Below, one piece after another: positions 51,095-58,944 of a stretch of 64,000 nt of DNA; within the stretch, counting starts at the first letter, position 1, and each line of letters starts with the position of its first letter. The position numbers and the translations under genes are program-made. The notes below the pieces were generated by a model. It had not been told where the DNA came from, did not search any database, and worked only from the letters and a program-made list of their open reading frames with translations. The DNA comes from Acidobacteriota bacterium (GTDB lineage Bacteria > Acidobacteriota > Polarisedimenticolia > J045). Where the stretch lies: positions 1 to 64,000 of the forward strand of contig JAGOJY010000010.1 in assembly GCA_017994815.1 (NCBI GenBank). The letters are read 5' to 3'.

Positions 51095-51978
51095 TCGAAG
51101 CAGCGATGATCTGGAACGAGCCGAACAACATGTCCCACTGGGACTTCGAGCTCGATCGCGACTGGTCGATGTTCGCGCGGATGGCCCTTTCGGCGGCCGA
51201 CGCGATCGCGGCCGAGGCCCCGCGCCTGACGCGCGTGCTCGGCGGGATCTCGCCGATCGACCCGAACTTCCTCGAGAACATGAAACGCCAGGGCGTGCTC
51301 GACCGCGTGGACGCCGTGGCGATCCACGGCTTCCCGCTCGACTGGAACCACTGGACGATCCACGAGTGGCCGGACAAGTTGCGCGAGGTGCGCGAGGTCA
51401 CCGCGCGGCCGCTGTGGATCAGCGAGGTCGGCGTCTCGACCTTCGGAGCGGAGGAGGTGCAGGAGTTCGGGCTGCGGCGGACCGCCGAGCTGCTCGCCGG
51501 CCGGGCGGAGCGGATCCACTGGTACAGCCTGTTCGACCTGCCGCGCGCCTGGCCGGCCACCACGCGCCACCGCGAGGCCGAAGGCTCGTCGTACTACAGG
51601 CATTTCTACATGGGGCTGATCCGCGAGGACGGCAGCCCCAAGCTCGCGCTGCGACACTTCCCCGAGTACACGCCGGGTCTCGGCATCTGCCAGTGGTTCC
51701 ACTTCGAGGACCACCGGCTGGACGACGCCGTGAAGTGGCTGACCAAGCTCGGCGTGCGGCACCTGCGCACCGGCCTGAGCTGGGCCGATTCCTACCGCCC
51801 GGGCTGGGAGTCGTGGTTCGATCGCCAGATGCGCGCGCTGGAGCCGTTCGACGTGACGCTGACGTTCTGCTTCACGCCGGAGCACCGCGGGATTCGGCCG
51901 CACCACACCAGCCCACCGCAGGATCCGTACGAGTTTGCCGACTTCTGCGCGCGCATGTGCCGGCGCTACGCCGGCTGA
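51091..51978 (+). CDS. Clan GH-A-like glycosidase with permuted barrel order
   Basis: 295 residues. The acid/base motif IWNEPN comes at residues 7-12, far earlier than in a normal (beta/alpha)8 enzyme, and the nucleophile motif WISEVGVSTFG follows near residue 108. After these beta4-beta8 elements come sequences that look like beta1-beta3 of such barrels: LGVRHLRTGLSW, then FDVTLTFCFTPEH and a final helix CARMCRRYAG. The order thus appears circularly permuted. It may trim or transglycosylate the glycan made by the neighbouring transferases. GTG 51091 overlaps the nucleotidyltransferase stop. No signal peptide, so it is cytosolic. Confidence 0.75.
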   Translation: MIEAAMIWNEPNNMSHWDFELDRDWSMFARMALSAADAIAAEAPRLTRVLGGISPIDPNFLENMKRQGVLDRVDAVAIHGFPLDWNHWTIHEWPDKLREVREVTARPLWISEVGVSTFGAEEVQEFGLRRTAELLAGRAERIHWYSLFDLPRAWPATTRHREAEGSSYYRHFYMGLIREDGSPKLALRHFPEYTPGLGICQWFHFEDHRLDDAVKWLTKLGVRHLRTGLSWADSYRPGWESWFDRQMRALEPFDVTLTFCFTPEHRGIRPHHTSPPQDPYEFADFCARMCRRYAG

Positions 51979-51982
51979 GACG

Positions 51983-52795
51983 ATGCCCCCGGGGATGTTG
52001 GAGCGCCTGTGCGGCGCGGGCCCGGGCCTGCCCGGGCCGCGCACGCTGCTCGTCGTGGCGCACCCGGACGACGAAATCCTCGGCGCCGGCTCGCGCCTCG
52101 CGCACCTGCCGGGACTCGGTGTCGTCTTCCTCACCGACGGCGCGCCGCGCGACCTCGCCGATGCGCGCGCGGCCGGATTCGAGCGCCGCGAGAGGTACGC
52201 CGTCGCGCGGCGGCGCGAGGCCGCGGCGGCGCTGCGCGCGGCCGGCGCCGCGCACGCGCGGCAGATGCACCTCGGCGCCGTGGACCAGGAGGCCGTGTTC
52301 GCGCTGTCCCGGCTGGCCGGCGAACTGGCGCGGATCGTCGAGCGCGAGCGGCCCGAGCTGCTCCTGACGCACGCGTACGAGGGCGGGCACCCGGATCACG
52401 ACGCCGCCGCCTTCGTCGCGCGCGCGGCGGTGCGCGCGGCGGAGGCCGGCGGCGCGCGAGCCGCGCTGGCCGAGTTCCCGCTGTACAACCAGCCCGGCGA
52501 GGGCCCGGTGCGCCACGACTTCCTGCCGGGTGGCGATCCCGGCCGAACGTTGCGGCTCGACGCGGCGCAGCGCGCGACCAAGCTGCAGGCGCTGGCCTGC
52601 CACGCCACGCAGGAACGGGTCTGGCGCGGAATGCCGGTCGACGAGGAGCGCTTCCGCCTCGCCCCGGCCCACGACTTCACGCGCGCGCCGCACGCCGGAC
52701 GGCTGCACTACGAGCGCTTCGCGTGGGGCGTCAGCGCCGCGCTCTGGTGCGAACTGGCGCGCAAGGCGCTCGCGGAGCTCGAGCCATGCTGCTGA
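51983..52795 (+). CDS. PIG-L family N-deacetylase
   Basis: 270 residues, LmbE/PIG-L fold. Zinc ligands are in VVAHPDDEILGAG (AHPDDE) and GGHPDHDAA. These enzymes remove N-acetyl groups from GlcNAc-containing glycans or GlcNAc-inositol precursors. ATG 51983 comes 4 bp after the glycosidase stop and the C-terminus overlaps the GT4 start by 10 bp. Placement with GT4, an acyltransferase and inositol-phosphate synthase suggests an aminosugar substrate. Confidence 0.93.
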   Translation: MPPGMLERLCGAGPGLPGPRTLLVVAHPDDEILGAGSRLAHLPGLGVVFLTDGAPRDLADARAAGFERRERYAVARRREAAAALRAAGAAHARQMHLGAVDQEAVFALSRLAGELARIVERERPELLLTHAYEGGHPDHDAAAFVARAAVRAAEAGGARAALAEFPLYNQPGEGPVRHDFLPGGDPGRTLRLDAAQRATKLQALACHATQERVWRGMPVDEERFRLAPAHDFTRAPHAGRLHYERFAWGVSAALWCELARKALAELEPCC

Positions 52796-53838
52796 CCGTC
52801 CTGAGCGTGGCGTTCCCGTTCGCAGGCGTCGGTCCGGACGCGGTCGGCGGCGCGGAACAGGTGCTGGCCCAGGTCGACGCGGGTCTCGTCGCTGCCGGCC
52901 ACCGTTCGATCGTGCTGGCGGCCGAGGGCTCGCACACCGCCGGCGAGCTGATCGCCGTGCCGCGGCTGCCGGGCACGCTGACCGCCGAGCGGTGCCGGCT
53001 CGGCCAGGTCCGCCAGCGCGAGGCGCTGCAGGCCGCGCTGGCGCGCACGCGGGTGGACGTCGTGCACATGCACGGCATCGACTTCGCCGAGTACCTTCCG
53101 GACCCGGGCGTACCGGTGGTGGCGACGCTGCACCTGCCGCCGGGGTGGTACCCGGAGGATGCGCTGCGTCCGTCGCGTCCCGCGACGTGGCTGGTGTGCG
53201 TGTCGGAGGCCCAGCGCGACGCGTGCCCGCCCTCGAGCGCGGTGATCGAGACGATCGAGAACGGCGTGGACGCGCGACGATTCGCGCCGCGGGTCAGCAA
53301 GCGCTCCTTCGCCCTCGCGCTGGGCCGGATCTGCCCCGAGAAGGGGTTCGAGTTCGCGCTCGAGGCCGCGCGGCTGGCGGGTGTACCGTGCCTGCTCGGC
53401 GGCGCGGTCTTCCCGTTCGAGGAGCACCAGCGTTACTTCGAGCGCGAGATCGCGCCCCGCCTCGACCGCTCGCGCCGTTTCCTCGGCCCGCTCGGGTGGG
53501 CGCGCAAGCTCCGGCTGCTCGCCGCGGCGCGCTGCCTTTTGGTGCCGAGCCTCGCCCCCGAGACGAGTTCGCTGGTCGCGATGGAGGCGCTGGCCGCGGG
53601 AACCCCCGTGATCGCCTACCGCAGGGCCGGGGCGCTGGCCGAGATCGTCGAGCACGGCCGGACCGGCTTTCTCGTGGACAGCTACCAGGAGATGGCCGCG
53701 GCGATCGCGGCGGCGCCGTCGATCGCCGCCGACGAGTGCCGCCGCAGCGCCGAGGAGCGCTTCCCCGCCGCGCGCACCGTCGCGCGCTACATCGAGCTGT
53801 ACCACGCGCTCGCCGGCGGCGCCGATGCAAGCGCTTGA
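52786..53838 (+). CDS. GT4-family glycosyltransferase
   Basis: 350 residues, GT-B fold: N-terminal VGGAEQVLAQVDAGLVAAGH, then VDVVHMHGIDFAEY and GRICPEKGFEFALEAARLAG, and the donor motif ETSSLVAMEALAAGTPVIAY. A retaining transferase using a nucleotide sugar. It overlaps both neighbours (10 bp with PIG-L, 14 bp with the acyltransferase), so translation is tightly coupled. Acceptor unknown; an inositol derivative would fit the neighbouring synthase but is not shown. Confidence 0.9.
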   Translation: MLLTVLSVAFPFAGVGPDAVGGAEQVLAQVDAGLVAAGHRSIVLAAEGSHTAGELIAVPRLPGTLTAERCRLGQVRQREALQAALARTRVDVVHMHGIDFAEYLPDPGVPVVATLHLPPGWYPEDALRPSRPATWLVCVSEAQRDACPPSSAVIETIENGVDARRFAPRVSKRSFALALGRICPEKGFEFALEAARLAGVPCLLGGAVFPFEEHQRYFEREIAPRLDRSRRFLGPLGWARKLRLLAAARCLLVPSLAPETSSLVAMEALAAGTPVIAYRRAGALAEIVEHGRTGFLVDSYQEMAAAIAAAPSIAADECRRSAEERFPAARTVARYIELYHALAGGADASA

Positions 53839-54892
53839 GATCGCCAGCCTCGACGAGTTCGCCGCGCTCCGCGCCGAGTGGAGCGCCCTGCTCGATCGTT
53901 CGCCCACCACCCCGCCGTTCCTCGCGCCGGAGTGGCTGCTCCCGTGGTGGACACACTTCGGGCGCGCGCGGTTGCGGGCGATCGCCCTGCGGGCCGGCGG
54001 CGCGCTCGCGGCGCTCGCGCCGCTGTTCGAGTACGAGCAGGCCGGCCGGCGCCGGCTGGCGTTCGTCGGCGCCGGGATCACCGATTACCACGGCCTGCTC
54101 GCGGGACCGGGCGGGCGGCTCGAGCTCGCGGGCGAGTTCCTGCGCCAGCTGTCGCTCCTGGACGACTGGGATGAATGCTCGCTGGACCAGCTCGCGCGCG
54201 GCGAGGCGCTGCTCGAGGTGCCACCGCCGCCCGGGCTCGTCGCCGAAACACGCGAGCAGGACGTCTGCCCGGTGCTCGCGCTGCCGCCGACGTTCGCCGA
54301 GCTGGAACCCGGCATGCAGGCCCAGCTGCGCTCGCGCCTGCACGCCCGCTACCCCCGCCGGCTCGCGACGCTCGGCCGAGTGACGTACGACATCGCTCGT
54401 GCGGACACGCTGGCGGAGTTCCTCGAGGCCCTGTTCGAGCTGCAGCGCGCCCGCTGGCAGGCCGGCGGCGGTGTCGGTGTGCTCTCCGCGGAAGGGCTCG
54501 AGGCGTTCCACGCCGAGGTCGCGCGCGGCATGCTCGCGCGCGGCTGGCTGCGGCTGCACGGGCTGCGGATCGACGGCCGGCTGGTCGCCGTGCTGTACGT
54601 CCTCGCGCGCGGCCCGCGGGCCTATGCCTACCTGTCGGGCTTCGCGCCCGGACTGGCGAACTACAGCCCGGGCGTCCTGCTCACCGCCCGCGCGATCGAG
54701 ACCGCGATCGACGAGGGCGCACGCGAGTTCGACTTCCTGCGCGGCGCCGAGCCCCACAAGTACCGCTGGGGCGCGCGCGACCGCATCAACCAGCAGCTAG
54801 CGCTGACCCGCATTGCGTCGAGTGCCGCGCCGGCTGCGCCGGTCCCTACGGGAATTCACGGGCGGCGTCAGAGGCGATCGTCCCCATCGTAG
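53825..54892 (+). CDS. FemAB/GNAT-type acyltransferase
   Basis: 355 residues of the Acetyltransf_6 (CelD/BcsL) type: FLAPEWLLPWW at the N-terminus, GAGITDYHGLLAG, and in the C-terminal GNAT half LFELQRARW, YAYLSGFAPGLANYSPG and FDFLRGAEPHKYRWG. Such proteins acylate amino groups of polysaccharide precursors or small sugars. ATG 53825 overlaps the GT4 stop. The last ~22 residues (from about SSAAPAAPVP) lie in the dispersed repeat 54829-54857 and are probably an acquired tail. The 3' end overlaps the convergent inositol-phosphate synthase by 25 bp. Confidence 0.82.
   Translation: MQALEIASLDEFAALRAEWSALLDRSPTTPPFLAPEWLLPWWTHFGRARLRAIALRAGGALAALAPLFEYEQAGRRRLAFVGAGITDYHGLLAGPGGRLELAGEFLRQLSLLDDWDECSLDQLARGEALLEVPPPPGLVAETREQDVCPVLALPPTFAELEPGMQAQLRSRLHARYPRRLATLGRVTYDIARADTLAEFLEALFELQRARWQAGGGVGVLSAEGLEAFHAEVARGMLARGWLRLHGLRIDGRLVAVLYVLARGPRAYAYLSGFAPGLANYSPGVLLTARAIETAIDEGAREFDFLRGAEPHKYRWGARDRINQQLALTRIASSAAPAAPVPTGIHGRRQRRSSPS
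54829..54857. repeat. Partial copy of the 122-191 repeat in the acyltransferase 3' end
   Basis: 29 bp with 26 identities to 124-152. It supplies part of the last codons of the acyltransferase gene and lies just before the convergent gene's stop. The second arm of the palindrome is absent here. Confidence 0.65.
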
Positions 54893-56208
54893 TAGTCGTA
54901 GTAATCGAGGCCGAGGTGTGTGATCTGCTCCTCGTTGCCGAGGTAGCGCAGGGTGTTCTTGAGCTTGGTGAGCTGGATGAACAGGTCGTGTTCCGGGTAC
55001 AGCTCGGGGAGCGTCATCGGGCTCTTGAAGTAGAACGAGAGCCACTCCTGGATCCCGTACATCCCCGCCCGCTGCGCGAGGTCGAGGAACAGCGCGACGT
55101 CGAGCACCAGCGGGGCCGCGAGGATGCTGTCGCGGCAGAGGAAGTTGATCTTCACCTGCATCGGGTAGCCGAGCCAGCCGAAGATGTCGAGGTTGTCCCA
55201 GCCTTCCTTGTTGTCGCCGCGCGGCGGGTAGTAGTTGATGCGCACCTTGTGGCTGAGATTGCCGTACAGCTCCGGGTACAGTTGCGGCTGCAGCATCTGC
55301 TCGAGGACCGAGAGCTTGCTTTCCTCCTTGGTCCGGAACGACCCGGGGTCGTCGAGCACCTCGCCGTCGCGATTGCCGAGCAGGTTGGTCGAGAACCAGC
55401 CCGAGAGGCCAAGCATGCGGGCCTTGAGGCCCGGCGCGACGATCGTCTTCAAGAGCGTCTGCCCGGTCTTCAGGTCCTTGCCGGCGACCGGCACACGCTG
55501 CTCGCGCGCCAGCTCCAACAGCGCCGGGACGTCCGCCGCCAGGTTCGGCGTGGCGTTGGCGAACGGGATCCCGGAGGCGAGCGCGGCGTAGGCGTAGATC
55601 ATGCTCGGCGGGATGGCCGGATCGTTGCGCTTCAGCCCCTGCTCGAGCGCCGCGAGCGAAAGGTGCGCCGGCTGCGGGCGCAGGAACGACTCGGTGCTGC
55701 CGCACCAGAGCACCACCGCGCGTTCCGTGCCCTCGCGCTGCTGGAACTCCCGAATGTCGGCGATCAGTTGCTGCGCGAGGTCCCAGCGCGACTCGCCCGT
55801 CTTGATGTGCGTGCCGGAGAGTTTCTTCACATACTTGGCATCGAACACGCCGGGCATCGGCCGCAGCGCCTCGAGCGGCTCGCGCAGCTGATCGAGCAGC
55901 GCACGCTCGAGGACTCCGGCGGTCAGCGCCGCCTGGTACGCGTCGGCCTCGAAGATGTCCCACGCGCCGAAGACCAAGTGCTCCGGCTGCGCGAGCGGCA
56001 GGAACTCGGAGATGCGCGGCGAGCGCGCGTCGGTGCGCTTGCCGAGCCGGATCGTGCCCATCTGCGTCAGCGAGCCGATCGGCAGGCCGAGCCCGCGCTT
56101 GATCGCCTCGACGCCGGCCACGAACGTGGTGCTGACGGCGCCGAGCCCCGCCAGGAGGACACCGAGCTTGCCGCCGGGTTCCCGGATCGCGACCCCTGTT
56201 CTCATCAT
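54868..56208 (-). CDS. ino1: Inositol-3-phosphate synthase
   Basis: 446 residues. Makes myo-inositol 3-phosphate from glucose 6-phosphate using NAD. NAD-binding GVLLAGLGAVSTTFVAG near the N-terminus; synthase motifs WCGSTESF, VAGKDLKTGQTLLK and GNRDGEVLDDPGSF, with INYYPPRGDNKEGWDNL. The catalytic Lys/Asp regions are present. A good sigma70 promoter lies at 56266-56293. Its stop overlaps the end of the acyltransferase gene tail to tail. It supplies inositol for lipids or a glycoside such as that proposed for the adjoining operon. Confidence 0.95.
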   Translation of the reverse strand: MMRTGVAIREPGGKLGVLLAGLGAVSTTFVAGVEAIKRGLGLPIGSLTQMGTIRLGKRTDARSPRISEFLPLAQPEHLVFGAWDIFEADAYQAALTAGVLERALLDQLREPLEALRPMPGVFDAKYVKKLSGTHIKTGESRWDLAQQLIADIREFQQREGTERAVVLWCGSTESFLRPQPAHLSLAALEQGLKRNDPAIPPSMIYAYAALASGIPFANATPNLAADVPALLELAREQRVPVAGKDLKTGQTLLKTIVAPGLKARMLGLSGWFSTNLLGNRDGEVLDDPGSFRTKEESKLSVLEQMLQPQLYPELYGNLSHKVRINYYPPRGDNKEGWDNLDIFGWLGYPMQVKINFLCRDSILAAPLVLDVALFLDLAQRAGMYGIQEWLSFYFKSPMTLPELYPEHDLFIQLTKLKNTLRYLGNEEQITHLGLDYYDYYDGDDRL

Positions 56209-56265
56209 GGATGTGTGACTCGCGAGAGAAGCGAGCGCAGCGGGCAGCTCGCCTTTTGACTTCCC

Positions 56266-56293
56266 ATGGTAGGGGATGTTCCCGCCCTGTCAA
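56266..56293 (-). promoter_or_regulatory. Sigma70 promoter of inositol-3-phosphate synthase
   Basis: TTGACA (56288-56293) and TACCAT (56266-56271) on the minus strand, 16 bp apart, in the gap between the recQ stop and the synthase start. The -35 is a perfect consensus match. Confidence 0.7.
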
Positions 56294-56300
56294 CGCGCGG

Positions 56301-57938
56301 TCAGCGCTGGCGCTCCAGCCGGCCCGCGGCGAGTTGCCGGCGCTCGCCGCTGCCGAACTCCACGACCGCCGCATCGCCGAGCACCTCGACGACGGTGCCC
56401 TCGCCGAAGCGCCCGTGCCGCACGGCTTCCCCCGGCTGCAGCGGGATCGCATCGGCTGCGGCGCGCGGAGCGGCGGAGCGGCGGCGGGCGCGACGCGCGC
56501 GGCCGCGGTCCGGCCGGTCGCGGCAGTTGTCGCAGTGACCGCAGCGTTCCTCCGCCTCGACTTCGAAGTACTCCTTGATGTAACGGACGCGGCAGCGGGC
56601 GGTCTGGGCATACGCCATCACCGCGGCCACGCGCTCGCGGTCGGCCTGCCGCCGGCGCTCGTGCTCCGTGAGCAGCCCGGACAGCGCCTCGGCGTGGGCG
56701 AACTCCTTGACGTGCCGCAGCCCGCGCCGTCCGCGCCGCACGACGCCGGCGTCGCGCAGTTGGGCCGCGATGACCTGCACCTTCTTCAGCGGGATCCCGG
56801 TCGCCTCGGCCAGCTCGGCCGTGGTGATCGCCCCGTCGCGCCGGCCGTCGCGCAGGATCTCGTACACGCGCAGCGAATCCCCGCGCCGCGGGTACTTCCC
56901 GCGCAGGAACCAGCCCTGGATCCGGCGGTCCTCGAGCCGGAACAGGAGCGTCGCGCGCGCCGCCTGGCCGTCGCGCCCCGCGCGCCCCGACTCCTGGTAG
57001 TAGCTCTCCACGGAGTCCGGAAACGCGTAGTGCGCGACGAAGCGCACGTCCGGCTTGTCGATGCCGAGCCCGAACGCCTTGGTCGCGAACATCACGGGAA
57101 TCTCGCCGGCCATGAACCGCGACTGCGTGTCCTCACGCTCGGCCTGCGGCAGCCGGGCGTGGTAGAGCGCGGCGCCGATCCCCTGCCCCGCCGCCCACTC
57201 GTGCAGCCGCTCGGCCTGCCGGATCGTCGCGGTGTAGACGATCCCTGGACCGGGAGCGCCGGCGAACAACTCCGCCAGTCGCGCCAGCTTGGCGGCCGTG
57301 TTCACCGTGCGCAGGACCTCGTAGAACAGGTTCGGCCGATCGACACCCAGGTTGACCTGCAGCGGCTCGCGCAGCCCGAGCTGCCGCGCGATGTCGTGCT
57401 CGACTTCGGGCGTCGCGGTCGCCGTCAGCGCCAGGATCGGCGGGCGCGCGAGAGCCTCGGCCGCCGCGCGAACGCCGAGGTACGCCGGCCGGAAGTCGTG
57501 GCCCCACTGGGAGACGCAGTGCGCCTCATCCACGACGAGCAGGGCGACCCGGCTCTGCCGCAGCAGTTGGAGCGTTTCCGGCTTCTCGAGCCGCTCCGGC
57601 GTGATGAACACGATCGCGTACTCGCGCCCGGCCAACCCGCGCGTCGTTTCGCGCAGCTCGCCGCTGTTGAGCGTCGAGTCGAGCCGCGCCGCGTCCACGC
57701 CGGCCTCGGCCAGCCTGCCTTGCTGGTCTTCCATCAGCGCGATCAGGGGCGAGACGACGACGGTCGTCCCGTCGAGCAGCAGCGCCGGGAGCTGGAAGCA
57801 GAGCGACTTTCCACCGCCGGTCGGCAGGATGCCGAGCGCGTCGCGCCCGGAGAGGACGGCCTCGATCAGTTCGCGCTGGCCGGGCCAGAAACGCCGCACG
57901 CCGAAGCGATCGCGCGCGAGCCGTAGCAGATCGTCCAC
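56301..57938 (-). CDS. recQ: RecQ family ATP-dependent DNA helicase
   Basis: 545 residues. Helicase motifs: Q-motif region GVRRFWPGQRELIEAVLSG, Walker A LPTGGGKSLC, DEAH box VVDEAHCVSQWGHDFRP, LALTATATPEV, YYQESGRAGRDG. RecQ zinc-binding: ARCRVRYIKEYF, then RCGHCDNC. A winged-helix part precedes the zinc segment in this sequence order. No HRDC domain; instead the C-terminus (AVRHGRFGEGTVVEVLGD) resembles the small beta-barrel seen at UvrD/PcrA C-termini. GTG 57938 is the start. Probable role: fork repair. Confidence 0.93.
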   Translation of the reverse strand: MDDLLRLARDRFGVRRFWPGQRELIEAVLSGRDALGILPTGGGKSLCFQLPALLLDGTTVVVSPLIALMEDQQGRLAEAGVDAARLDSTLNSGELRETTRGLAGREYAIVFITPERLEKPETLQLLRQSRVALLVVDEAHCVSQWGHDFRPAYLGVRAAAEALARPPILALTATATPEVEHDIARQLGLREPLQVNLGVDRPNLFYEVLRTVNTAAKLARLAELFAGAPGPGIVYTATIRQAERLHEWAAGQGIGAALYHARLPQAEREDTQSRFMAGEIPVMFATKAFGLGIDKPDVRFVAHYAFPDSVESYYQESGRAGRDGQAARATLLFRLEDRRIQGWFLRGKYPRRGDSLRVYEILRDGRRDGAITTAELAEATGIPLKKVQVIAAQLRDAGVVRRGRRGLRHVKEFAHAEALSGLLTEHERRRQADRERVAAVMAYAQTARCRVRYIKEYFEVEAEERCGHCDNCRDRPDRGRARRARRRSAAPRAAADAIPLQPGEAVRHGRFGEGTVVEVLGDAAVVEFGSGERRQLAAGRLERQR

Positions 57939-57987
57939 GGGGCGTCCCCGGTCGAGCCCTCACACGCGCAAGGCCGGGTCGCGCCTT

Positions 57988-58944
57988 TCAAGGTTCTTTT
58001 ATCACGCCGTCGCCGCGGGCGCCCGCACGGCGCAGGCGGGCGAGGGTGCGGCGGATCCAGCGCAGCGGCTCGTCGGGGCGGTCGCGAAGGTCGTCGAAGC
58101 GCGGCACCGCGTAGACCAGCCGGCCCCAGCGCAGCCCGAAGTGCCACGCCAGCGCCGGCAGCAGCTGCGCCGCGCTCGCCGCGAGGAACCAGCACCAGGC
58201 GCCGGCGGTGCCGGCAGGCGGGCTGCCGCGCCAGGCGACGACGATCGCGACCGGCACGGCCGTGCTCGCCACCGCCAGCGCGAGGAACATCCCGGCCGTC
58301 GCGATCGGCCGCCGCGCGAGCACGCGCAGGGCCAGCAGCATCGCGCGACGGGTGCGCCGGCGCGCGTCGGCGATCGCGATCACCCGGGCCCAGAAACCGC
58401 AAGCCGCGGCGAGCGCGGCCCAGGCGCCGACCGACAGCAGCGTCAACAGCGGGAGCGTCAGCGTGAGCGTCGCGGCGGTCCAGCCCGCGCGCTCGCCAGC
58501 GCGGCCGGCGCGCTCGACGAGCCAGCGCAGGACCGCGCCGCCGGTGCCGGCGAGGAGCAGGGTCCAGCCGGCGATCCGCACCATCGTCCAGAAGTGCGCG
58601 AGCCCGGCACGCGCGACGACGCGCGGCGGGACGGGCCGTGGGCGCGCGGGATCCAACAGCGCGAGCCCGCCGGCGGTCAACACCTGGTCGGCCACGAACG
58701 CGAGCGCCGCGGCGAGCGCGAGGCCGAACGCCGCGGCCGGCGCCAACTCGCGCGCGAGCAGGGCGGCCTGGACGAACGAAAGCGGTTCCGCCCCGGTGAA
58801 GTACGGCGCGCGGGCCGCCTCGTCCGCGGCGGGGCGCACGGCGACCAGGGCCGGCAACGACGCCGCGATCGCGACCAGCCAGCGCGCGGCGACGAGCCCG
58901 GGCGAGCCCGGCGCGAAGCGCACCGCTTCGCGGATCAGAGCCAC
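57988..58944 (-). CDS. Polytopic membrane protein of unknown function
   Basis: 318 residues with about six TM helices (for example LVAARWLVAIAASLPALVAV, TLTLPLLTLLSVGAWAALAA, IATAGMFLALAVASTAVPVA). The N-terminal LIREAVRFAPGSPG and the middle FWTMVRIAGWTLLLAG resemble DUF4013-like proteins, but I do not assign it. GTG 58944 lies inside the end of the M1 peptidase gene (10-bp overlap), so it is coupled to it and precedes recQ by 49 bp. Positive residues dominate the C-terminal tail. Confidence 0.75.
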   Translation of the reverse strand: MALIREAVRFAPGSPGLVAARWLVAIAASLPALVAVRPAADEAARAPYFTGAEPLSFVQAALLARELAPAAAFGLALAAALAFVADQVLTAGGLALLDPARPRPVPPRVVARAGLAHFWTMVRIAGWTLLLAGTGGAVLRWLVERAGRAGERAGWTAATLTLTLPLLTLLSVGAWAALAAACGFWARVIAIADARRRTRRAMLLALRVLARRPIATAGMFLALAVASTAVPVAIVVAWRGSPPAGTAGAWCWFLAASAAQLLPALAWHFGLRWGRLVYAVPRFDDLRDRPDEPLRWIRRTLARLRRAGARGDGVIKEP

